A stretch of DNA of 64,000 bases from Shewanella corallii. Lineage in GTDB: Bacteria > Pseudomonadota > Gammaproteobacteria > Enterobacterales > Shewanellaceae. The position numbers and the translations under genes were made by a program. The stretch is taken from positions 62,001 through 126,000 of the forward strand of contig NZ_JAKIKT010000008.1 of NCBI RefSeq assembly GCF_023349125.1. Direction: 5' to 3'. The notes beneath the pieces were generated by a model. That model was not told the DNA's origin, did not search any database, and was given only the letters and a program-made list of their open reading frames with translations. Each line of letters begins with the position of its first letter. The first letter of the stretch is position 1. Of the stretch, positions 8,151 through 15,114 are shown one piece after another.

Positions 8151-8894
8151 TCAACCAATCCGGGTCTGAATGATGCCTTTTTGAGCCATTTGAGTCAGTA
8201 AGGGTAAAATCCCCTGCTCTATCGCACTGTCCTCCAGCTGAGGAAAAGTACTTTTGCACCACTCGATGATACCGTCCAATGTCATACCTTCATTCTGCTG
8301 CAGCATACTCAACACCTGAGCAGTCAAAGGTGCCAACGCCAGAAACTGGACTTCATCTTCTTCATCCCGGTAAACGCAGAAACACTGGGGACGCGATGCA
8401 GGCTCATCGGGTTGATATTCGGCGCTGATGTGCTGCACCTCAAATGCATATTGAGCCACCCGGGCACAATCGGATAACAGCAGGAGATCATCCTGGTTGA
8501 TTAACTCCAGCGTTTGATGGTTTTCAGACTCTTGTGCCACAGCCACCTGCAGTTCCAGATACTCGTAGTGAGCAAGCTCCAGCAAAAATGGAGGATCTGT
8601 ATCCTGTGGCTGATATTCCGCGACCAGAAACTGAAGAAATTCACCGGCTATCTCAACAAAAATCGGTGTCTGGCAATCATGGGTTACAAAGAACTGCTGC
8701 ACCAAGGCCTGCCACTGCTCATCCCGGTACAGACTTCTCAGTACCGGAAAACCGTTACTGACAAACCCTTCAACGTTATTGAAAAACAGTTCCCGGTATA
8801 CCTTCATCCGACGGGCATCGGTATCGACAGGTAATGGCCTGCTCGGGTCCCGGATATAATCGATAAAGCTGGACTGAACTTCACGAAACGACAT
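8151..8894 (-). CDS. hvfC: HvfC/BufC-type DUF2063 partner of the MNIO enzyme
   Basis: 247 aa from ATG 8894, which overlaps the hvfB stop as TGATG, so translation is coupled. The N-terminal half (FREVQSSFIDYIRDPSRPLP, VYRELFFNNVEGFVSNGFPVL) is typical of DUF2063, the DNA-binding-domain-like fold that delivers the precursor peptide to the MNIO enzyme. The C-terminal half resembles a winged-helix or RRE-like region. In the Haemophilus HvfABC system this protein is needed with HvfB to modify HvfA. The assignment rests on family resemblance and gene order. Confidence 0.9.
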   Translation of the reverse strand: MSFREVQSSFIDYIRDPSRPLPVDTDARRMKVYRELFFNNVEGFVSNGFPVLRSLYRDEQWQALVQQFFVTHDCQTPIFVEIAGEFLQFLVAEYQPQDTDPPFLLELAHYEYLELQVAVAQESENHQTLELINQDDLLLLSDCARVAQYAFEVQHISAEYQPDEPASRPQCFCVYRDEEDEVQFLALAPLTAQVLSMLQQNEGMTLDGIIEWCKSTFPQLEDSAIEQGILPLLTQMAQKGIIQTRIG

Positions 8895-9721
8895 CAGGCC
8901 CTCCACTGAGCAGGTTGCGCCAGCTGCTGCAACTTATGAATCCTGTCTATCTCCTGCATCATCACCTCGGTAGCCGGGATATTAAAGTCACGCTCCAGTA
9001 ATGTCGGATGGACACCATGGATAGCATAACAATCCGCCAGCAATTGCCACACAGGGTCAATCACATCGGCGCCATGGGTATCTACGATTAAGTCTTTGTC
9101 TTCCTCATAGTGCCCGGCGATATGAATATAGCTGATACGCTCGGTAGGCATGGCCTGCAGGAAGGCTCTTGGGTCATATTGATGATTAACCGAGTTCACA
9201 TAGATGTTGTTAACGTCCAGCAACAGCTGACAGTCGGCCTCGTCCAGCACAGCATTAACAAATTCAAGCTCGCTCATCTCAGCGCCGGGGGCTGCGTAAA
9301 AGGAAACGTTTTCGAGGATCAGCGGACGCTCCAGAATATCTTCTACCTGCCTGACCCGATCTGCCACATAGTGAACCGCTTCCTGGGTGAAAGGAATAGG
9401 CATCAGGTCGTACATATGACCGGTTCCGGAGCAGTAACTCAGGTGTTCCGAGTACCTGTCAATATTATGCTCCTCGAGGAACTTCTTTACCCCTTTAACA
9501 AATTCGATATCCAGAGGCTCTGGTCCACCTATAGACAAGGACAGGCCGTGGGCAAAAAAGCGAGTGGCCTCTGTGAGTTGACGAAATTGACGACCATACT
9601 TGCCTCCAAGGGTCATCCAGTTTTCCGGCGCAACCTCAAAAAAGTTAATCCCTTCGGGCACACGCTCGCAAAACTCATCCAGCATTTCACGTCGTAAACC
9701 GAGTCCAGCCAGTTTATTCAT
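8894..9721 (-). CDS. hvfB: MNIO (DUF692) peptide-modifying iron enzyme HvfB/BufB
   Basis: 275 aa from ATG 9721, with AAGGAG 7 nt upstream. It is a DUF692 TIM-barrel enzyme (multinuclear non-haem iron-dependent oxidase). Expected metal-site residues are present: Glu29 in NFFEVAPENW, His58 in FFAHGLSLSIGG, His93 in SEHLSYCSG, plus LENVSF, DVNNIYVN, HIAGHYE, DTHGADV and LLERDFNIP. These enzymes convert Cys in precursor peptides to oxazolone/thioamide or thiooxazole groups. It lies between the Cys-rich precursor gene and hvfC, with a hairpin separating it from the precursor. Confidence 0.93.
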   Translation of the reverse strand: MNKLAGLGLRREMLDEFCERVPEGINFFEVAPENWMTLGGKYGRQFRQLTEATRFFAHGLSLSIGGPEPLDIEFVKGVKKFLEEHNIDRYSEHLSYCSGTGHMYDLMPIPFTQEAVHYVADRVRQVEDILERPLILENVSFYAAPGAEMSELEFVNAVLDEADCQLLLDVNNIYVNSVNHQYDPRAFLQAMPTERISYIHIAGHYEEDKDLIVDTHGADVIDPVWQLLADCYAIHGVHPTLLERDFNIPATEVMMQEIDRIHKLQQLAQPAQWRA

Positions 9722-9741
9722 GCTATTTCTCCTTGTCAGAC

Positions 9742-9772
9742 AAAACAGGGCCAGCAATGCCGGCCCCGTTTT
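9742..9772 (-). terminator. Partial terminator between hvfA and hvfB
   Basis: Fourteen-pair stem (with two G-U pairs in the RNA) between 9742-9755 and 9759-9772, tri-nucleotide loop, followed on the minus strand by TTTTG. It sits between the precursor gene and its enzyme gene. Partial read-through would give much more precursor than enzyme. Confidence 0.72.
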
Positions 9773-9790
9773 CAGCAGGTCATTTAAGTA

Positions 9791-10210
9791 TTAGTGAGCG
9801 CCACCGCACTTACCTTCACCACACTTACCTTCTTTGCCTTTTTTGTCGCCGCCGCACTTGCCTTCGCCACACTTACCTTCTTTCTTGGCTTTATGGTCGC
9901 CGCCGCACTTACCTTCACCGCACTTGCCTTCTTTGCCTTTTTTGTCGCCGCCGCACTTGCCTTCGCCACACTTACCTTCTTTGGCTTTCTTGTCGCCGCC
10001 GCATTTACCTTCACCGCACTTGCCTTCTTTGCCTTTCTTGTCGCCGCCGCACTTGCCCTCACCACATTTACCTTCCCCGCCAACCAGCTGGTAACCGGCT
10101 GACATCTGCTCAAATCCAAATGGGCTGGCTTCAACTTCAGACGCATACACACTGCCAACAGCAACGGCACCCAAAGCAGCTGCAACTACGGTTTTTTTAA
10201 CTGAACTCAT
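9791..10210 (-). CDS. hvfA: HvfA-type Cys-rich RiPP precursor with 12 EGKCG motifs
   Basis: 139 aa. A Sec-type signal peptide covers about residues 1-23 (VVAAALGAVAVGSVYA). Then comes a short linker (FGFEQMSAGYQLVGG), then six pairs of EGKCG (residues 46-136) separated by GDKKGK/GDKKAK or, once, GDHKAKK; it ends GGAH. All 12 cysteines are in EGKCG motifs. This is the HvfA class of copper-binding peptides whose cysteines are modified by HvfB/HvfC before export. ATG 10210 has AGGGA 7 nt upstream. It is first in the cluster and divergent from dusC. Confidence 0.92.
   Translation of the reverse strand: MSSVKKTVVAAALGAVAVGSVYASEVEASPFGFEQMSAGYQLVGGEGKCGEGKCGGDKKGKEGKCGEGKCGGDKKAKEGKCGEGKCGGDKKGKEGKCGEGKCGGDHKAKKEGKCGEGKCGGDKKGKEGKCGEGKCGGAH
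9803..10075 (-). repeat. Tandem 48-bp coding repeats in hvfA
   Basis: Six units of about 48 bp (16 codons) coding EGKCGEGKCGGDKK[GA]K. One unit carries an extra Lys codon (51 bp) and the last is truncated. The units differ mainly at synonymous positions and at the Gly/Ala alternation, which suggests duplication followed by drift under protein-level selection. Confidence 0.85.
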
Positions 10211-10548
10211 ACTCTATCCCTCGCAAAATTTGCTGATTGTGTTTTTGGGGTCAGCGCTTTTGGTTAACGCCGACTTGTTCAAACAGACCCGAACAACTAC
10301 GGATATATTTCACTTTTTGCCCAACTTCACAAAAAATCATCGCGATTTTTGATAGGCATGCACTCTGTTATCTCACATTTAGCTGCAAAATCAAGCCTCA
10401 AAGTGTTTAGGTAGTCCCGTGATATCCACCCTCATTGGCTGCCAGCCCCATACTCAGGTAAAGCCAGCATCAGTATTCCTCTGGTACTTTGTCTGCGGCC
10501 TGTGATGGAGTAAAATTGCCGCCCTTTAACGGCAACAACGACAACCTA
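10211..10548. other. Divergent intergenic region hvfA / dusC
   Basis: 338 bp without a gene. It must hold promoters for both divergent genes. An A/T-flanked short palindrome AAAAATC-N5-GATTTTT is at about 10331-10350 and could be an operator or hairpin. I could not assign a convincing -35/-10 pair or a metal-regulator box. Confidence 0.4.
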
Positions 10549-11508
10549 ATGATCCCAAAAGTAGTACTGGCCCCCATGGAGGGTGTGGTCGATAACCTGA
10601 TGCGAGACCTGCTTTCCACTATCAATCCTTATGATCTGCTGGTGACAGAGTTTGTGCGTGTCGTTGACCTGCCTCTGCCGGACAAAGTGTTTTACCGCCT
10701 GTGTCCGGAACTGGAAAACGGCGGCAAGACGCCCTCCGGCACACCTGTCAGAGTTCAGCTGCTGGGACAGAATGAAGAGATGCTTGCCTGGAACGCCAAC
10801 CGTGCCATCGAGTTGGGTTCCCACGGCGTGGATATCAATTTCGGCTGCCCGGCTAAATTGGTTAACCGCAGTAAGGGTGGCGCGGCGCTGCTGCAATATC
10901 CTGAGCAGATGTACCGTATTGTTAAAGCAATGCGAGACGCAGTGCCGGCCGAGCACCTGGTGACGGCCAAGGTTCGCCTGGGTTACGAAGATAAATCCAT
11001 GTACATGGAGATCGCAGATGCCGTGGCCCAGGGGGGAGCGAGTGAAATTGCCGTGCACGCCCGCAGTAAAGTCGATGGCTACAAGCCCCCGGCATACTGG
11101 GAATATATTGCCGAGATTCGCAATAACCTGAATATCCCGGTGATTGCCAACGGTGAAATCTGGTCTGCGCAGGACGCCGAACGCTGCGTTGAGGTAACAG
11201 GCTGTGAGACAGTCATGATAGGTCGCGGTGCCATATCTCTGCCCAATCTGGCCGCCAGCATTAAAACCGGAGAAGCGCCATACGACTGGCGCCAGACTCT
11301 GCAACTGATGCTGGATTACAGTGAGCGGGAGTTGAGTGGACGCAAGAGTACCTACTACCCGGCGCGCATCAAGCAGTGGTTCAGCTACCTGAACAGGCAA
11401 TATGCTGAAGCCAGTGAACTGTTCAGGGAGCTTAGAGTCCATAAGGACACCCAGAGCATAGTGTCATGCCTTGGCCATGCGATGGATAATTTGTCGGCAA
11501 AAGACTGA
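10549..11508 (+). CDS. dusC: tRNA-dihydrouridine(16) synthase DusC
   Basis: 319 aa from ATG 10549; the frame is open upstream with only TTG starts, and E. coli DusC begins with the same MxVLLAPMEGV context. It is a flavin enzyme that reduces U16 in tRNA. Motifs: APMEGVVDNLMRDLL (FMN loop), TEFVRVVD, catalytic Cys100 in NFGCPAKLVN, KVRLGYED, and IGRGAISLPNL (phosphate binding). The C-terminal tRNA-binding helical domain has RIKQWFSYL. Confidence 0.93.
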   Translation: MIPKVVLAPMEGVVDNLMRDLLSTINPYDLLVTEFVRVVDLPLPDKVFYRLCPELENGGKTPSGTPVRVQLLGQNEEMLAWNANRAIELGSHGVDINFGCPAKLVNRSKGGAALLQYPEQMYRIVKAMRDAVPAEHLVTAKVRLGYEDKSMYMEIADAVAQGGASEIAVHARSKVDGYKPPAYWEYIAEIRNNLNIPVIANGEIWSAQDAERCVEVTGCETVMIGRGAISLPNLAASIKTGEAPYDWRQTLQLMLDYSERELSGRKSTYYPARIKQWFSYLNRQYAEASELFRELRVHKDTQSIVSCLGHAMDNLSAKD

Positions 11509-11609
11509 TCTTCAGATTAGTTAGTTGGGAGTTGATCTCTATCATGGTTAGGCAGGAGTCAACTCGTAGACTGTCGACATCAGCCCTTTTCAGATAAGCG
11601 CCCAACAAA

Positions 11610-11951
11610 GTGAACGATTCTGATATTCATCATCGCCTGAACGCGTTGGCTCTTGAATTGGAGCAGCAGGCAATCGCACTCTTGCCATCAACGCCATCAG
11701 AGTACAATCTGCAGCAGCTCATCAACGCCCTGGTTCAACATAAGCTGACTCAGCACAGTGTGTACGTGCAACTGCTTAAACTTGACGCAGCAAGGTGTCA
11801 GCTGGAGCTGGGGCTGTTTGGCCTGTGTGCCGACTGTGAAGAAGAAATACCCCAGCATTTACTTGATGCAAATATTACCGTGCAGCGGTGCCATCGGTGT
11901 CAGCTCAAATATGACAAAGAGCAAAGACATGAGTTAAGGCTGGCACTATAG
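11610..11951 (+). CDS. DksA/TraR-type C4 zinc-finger protein
   Basis: 113 aa from a GTG at 11610. A helical N-terminal half precedes a C4 zinc finger, Cys73-x2-Cys76 (CADC) and Cys94-x2-Cys97 (CHRC), spaced as in DksA/TraR. It lacks the long coiled coil with the DxxDxA tip of full DksA (151 aa), so it is closer to short TraR-like members that touch the RNA polymerase secondary channel. No good ribosome site is visible before the GTG, so the start is uncertain. It ends at a shared terminator. The precise role is unknown. Confidence 0.78.
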   Translation: MNDSDIHHRLNALALELEQQAIALLPSTPSEYNLQQLINALVQHKLTQHSVYVQLLKLDAARCQLELGLFGLCADCEEEIPQHLLDANITVQRCHRCQLKYDKEQRHELRLAL

Positions 11952-11997
11952 CAGCTGGCCATTACGGAGATCATTCTCCTGAAAGCGCACTGAAAAC

Positions 11998-12024
11998 AAA
12001 AAGCCCCGCGATGCGGGGCTTTTT
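11998..12024. terminator. Bidirectional terminator, DksA-like gene / TonB receptor 1
   Basis: Arms AAAAAGCCCCGC (11998-12009) and GCGGGGCTTTTT (12013-12024), tri-nucleotide loop, A/T runs on both sides. It serves the convergent genes ending at 11951 and 12045. Confidence 0.92.
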
Positions 12025-12044
12025 CATTCAGGTTCCTGTGATTA

Positions 12045-14693
12045 TCAGAACTTCTGGTTCACACTCAGGAACCAGGTACGACCCAGTACGTCGTACAGAC
12101 CAATGTTCACGTCACGATAGTCGTAGAAACCGTCATACCAGGTTGGAGCCTGCTTATCAAAGGCGTTATTAACACCCATGGTGATAGAGCCGTCCCAATC
12201 GTGGGTATAGGTAAACTGAACGTTGTGCTTGAAGTAGTTAGGAATATCGGCCAGATAAGTCACGCCGTATTCTTCGTTACCTGACTCCTGAGCACCAATC
12301 CAGTAGGTTGCCCATGCCGCACTCCAGTTATCCATGTCCCAACGCAGGGTGGCGTTACCACGCCAGTCAGGACGATCCTGCAGACCAGACTCTTCAAACC
12401 AGTCGGACTCTGGAGTTGACTTGCTCTTGTACTCCAGTACATGAGACAGCTCAACCTTCAGGCTGAAGTCACCAATACCGGTTTCCTGGCTGTAGCGAGA
12501 TACAAAGTCGAAGCCTGAAGTTTCCAGACCCCCCAGGTTACGGTACTCAGAGTGGATAACATCAATACGACCGTCAGCGTCACGCTCGATAATGTCAGGG
12601 TTGTAGCCGTTAGCAGCTTCTTCAGCGATCAGACGGTTAACACCAACTACTTCAATCTTGTTGTCATAGGTGATCTGATAGTAAGAAGTCTCAATGCTCC
12701 AGTTATCCAGCGCATCCCACACAAAACCCGCGGTCAGAGACTCACCCTCTTCGGCTTCCAGATCCGGATTACCACCGTACAGAGTTTTGTGCTGGTTGCT
12801 TGGCTGACAGTAGTTTTCATCAGCGCCTGGGTTAGCGTCACACCATACAGTATCCAGTGCACGTTCAAAGCTCAGGGCTTCACCGGCGAACATCTCACCC
12901 ATGTTTGGGGCACGGAAGGATTGACCCCAGCTTGCACGCAACAGCAGGCTGTCTACTGGACGCCAGCTGGCACCCAGCTTAGGTACGACTTTGTCAAAGG
13001 TTGATGAAGCGTAACCAGAGGCAATATTACCGTCTTGCTCATAACGCTCATAACGCAGTGCAGCAGACAGGTCTACATTACCTGGCAAAGTAGACTGCAG
13101 CTCAATATAAGCACTGCTGCGGTCACGCTCAGCGTTCACATCATCACCACCTGAACCACCGGAAATGATACCCAGAGCAGATTGAGGGTCACTGGTTTGA
13201 GTAAATTCAATCATCTCGTACTCAACACCACCCACTGCGGCCAGCAGGAAGTCACCATCATCAATCAGAGTGCCGGATACCAGACCGTCAAACTGAGTAC
13301 TGTTGAACTGCGCCTGATAAACACCAGTGTGAGCAGCCTGACTGTACATATCAGTCATCATGCTGTTCCACGCATCCAGGCTCATACCTGTGGTGTTGAA
13401 AATATCGTACTGCTCAGAATCAATCAGGTCCTGGACGATATCGTCATTGATCAGATTGTAGTTGAAGGAGTTAGTGGTTGAACGGGTATGCTGGGCATTG
13501 ATTTCCCAGTCCAGACCGTGACCGATATCCGCATAACCCACCAGACCCATCAGGAAATCAATCGCATTATTTTCGGTCAGAGTGTCACGCTCACCGATGT
13601 GCACGGAGCGCATACGGATTTCACTGATGTCGGTATCAACCGGGTTGTACTTGTTGTCTGCTGACATGGTCGGCATGTTGGTCGACACAGGAGTACCAGC
13701 GTAACGGGTGTTGGTTTCGCTCAGATTGGCAGACGCACGACCTCTAAACTTGATGTCATCGGTCAGGTCATAACTGAAGTTAGACAGAATACTGTTCTTG
13801 TTGACGTTACCAAACAACTTGGTTACTTCACCAAAGCTGTAGTAACAGCTGCCGTTGTTGTTGCCATTGGTACCGTCAACGACGTTATCAGAGTCCGCAC
13901 ACAGGTCGCTGTTGGTAAAGTACTGAGTCTTGCCGTCAGCATCCTTGTATTTACCGCGGGGAATTACGCTGAATGAGCTATAGCCCGAGTAAGTTGGATC
14001 GTCCAAGCGCCATACGTCACGATCGTAGATAGACGCAGAATCATAATGTTCAAAGGTAAAGGTGATGTTACCTTTCTCTGAGTTAAAGCCTGCAGTCACG
14101 GCAAAACGATTGGATTCACCACCCTCAACATCTGGGGTTTCACCGGTATAGTTGATCTCTACACCGTCGAAATCTTTCTTGGTAATGATGTTGATTACAC
14201 CGGCAACCGCATCAGAACCATAAACAGCTGACGCGCCATCGCGCAGAATTTCAATGCGCTCAACAATGGACATAGGAATGCTGGAGGTATCCGCAACAGT
14301 ACCGGAGCTGGAGCTGGTACCAGGCATACGACGGCCGTCCAGCAAGATCAGGGTAGCCTGAGAACCCAGACCACGAAGGTTTACGTCACTGGTAGCACTT
14401 GCACCGGCACCATAACCGGACACACCACGCCATGAACCGAAGCTGTTCATACTGGCGTTGTTCAGTACGTCTGCCACGGAGGTTTCACCGGTTACTTTAA
14501 TATCAGCAGCGCTGATCACAGTCACTGGAGAAGAAGTTTCCATATCAACCTGCTTGATACGGGAACCTGTTACTTCAATACGTTCTACGTTCTTGTCTTC
14601 TTCGGCGAATGCTGCACCAGAAAATGCAACACTGGCAGAAGCAGCCAATAATGATACTCGAATAGCTGATGCTGTTTTGGTCAACGAACTCAT
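12045..14693 (-). CDS. TonB-dependent receptor, paralogue 1
   Basis: 882 aa from ATG 14693 (GGGAGA 6 nt upstream). An outer-membrane beta-barrel receptor energised by TonB-ExbBD. A signal peptide (SLLAASASVAFSGAAFA) is followed by VERIEVTGSRIKQVDMETSSPVTV, a TonB-box/plug start. The plug domain has LRGLGSQATLILLDGRRMPG and EILRDGASAVYGSDAVAGVINII. About 22 strands follow, ending in Phe. It is the last of three tandem receptors, each with its own upstream region and terminator. No substrate-specific enzyme is nearby, so the ligand is unknown. Confidence 0.93.
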   Translation of the reverse strand: MSSLTKTASAIRVSLLAASASVAFSGAAFAEEDKNVERIEVTGSRIKQVDMETSSPVTVISAADIKVTGETSVADVLNNASMNSFGSWRGVSGYGAGASATSDVNLRGLGSQATLILLDGRRMPGTSSSSGTVADTSSIPMSIVERIEILRDGASAVYGSDAVAGVINIITKKDFDGVEINYTGETPDVEGGESNRFAVTAGFNSEKGNITFTFEHYDSASIYDRDVWRLDDPTYSGYSSFSVIPRGKYKDADGKTQYFTNSDLCADSDNVVDGTNGNNNGSCYYSFGEVTKLFGNVNKNSILSNFSYDLTDDIKFRGRASANLSETNTRYAGTPVSTNMPTMSADNKYNPVDTDISEIRMRSVHIGERDTLTENNAIDFLMGLVGYADIGHGLDWEINAQHTRSTTNSFNYNLINDDIVQDLIDSEQYDIFNTTGMSLDAWNSMMTDMYSQAAHTGVYQAQFNSTQFDGLVSGTLIDDGDFLLAAVGGVEYEMIEFTQTSDPQSALGIISGGSGGDDVNAERDRSSAYIELQSTLPGNVDLSAALRYERYEQDGNIASGYASSTFDKVVPKLGASWRPVDSLLLRASWGQSFRAPNMGEMFAGEALSFERALDTVWCDANPGADENYCQPSNQHKTLYGGNPDLEAEEGESLTAGFVWDALDNWSIETSYYQITYDNKIEVVGVNRLIAEEAANGYNPDIIERDADGRIDVIHSEYRNLGGLETSGFDFVSRYSQETGIGDFSLKVELSHVLEYKSKSTPESDWFEESGLQDRPDWRGNATLRWDMDNWSAAWATYWIGAQESGNEEYGVTYLADIPNYFKHNVQFTYTHDWDGSITMGVNNAFDKQAPTWYDGFYDYRDVNIGLYDVLGRTWFLSVNQKF

Positions 14694-15072
14694 ATCTGTC
14701 TCCCAATTTTGACTCAATGTGTCAAAACAATGCTTTTTTATAATTTGTATGTAGTCGAGACGTTAATCTCTGAGATAGATACTGTTAAACGCCGTGATAA
14801 CCGTCAACGTCATTTACATAACAAAATAAAGCGAAACTCAAAACAAACACAAAAAGCGTGACACAAGTCCGTAAAACCCACGCACGCCAAGGTTCACAAA
14901 TAGACACGAACAAAATTCAACCTGTTGATACACAAGCTAAAAAAGCCCAAAATAACAGACATCAAAAACACATTTAAAAAACATTATTAACAACCTACAC
15001 CAATATGTATCATTACATTTCAACACCACCGTTTAATAATTACCCAACAGAGAGCCGCACTCCCCTTAAATA
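14694..15072 (-). other. Upstream region of TonB receptor 1
   Basis: AT-rich region without an ORF. It contains a 22-bp element at 14969-14990 that recurs upstream of receptor 2 with one mismatch, followed in both by a GTCTGTT-N6-8-GGGCTTT stretch. I see no clear sigma-70 hexamers. Confidence 0.5.
14969..14990 (-). promoter_or_regulatory. Shared upstream element, copy 1
   Basis: Plus-strand CACATTTAAAAAACAT followed by TATTAA. It is 21 of 22 identical to 17982-18003, and the two copies lie 276 and 246 nt upstream of the starts of receptors 1 and 2. It is either a retained promoter region from gene duplication or a common regulatory site. Confidence 0.55.
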
Positions 15073-15102
15073 AAAAAAGCCGGCATGAATGCCGGCTTTT
15101 TT
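15073..15102. terminator. Terminator after TonB receptor 2
   Basis: Fourteen-bp arms AAAAAAGCCGGCAT (15073-15086) and ATGCCGGCTTTTTT (15089-15102). T-runs on both strands; it serves the gene ending at 15115. Confidence 0.9.
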
Positions 15103-15114
15103 ATTTATTTTAAT

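Noticed and set aside
9803..10075. CRISPR-like periodic repeats
   Set aside because: The periodicity is coding (16 codons) with no unique spacers and lies inside hvfA.
9794..10200. Overlapping plus- and minus-strand ORFs of repetitive sequence opposite or within hvfA
   Set aside because: All six frames stay open because of the 48-bp repeats; only the frame coding EGKCG with a signal peptide is real.
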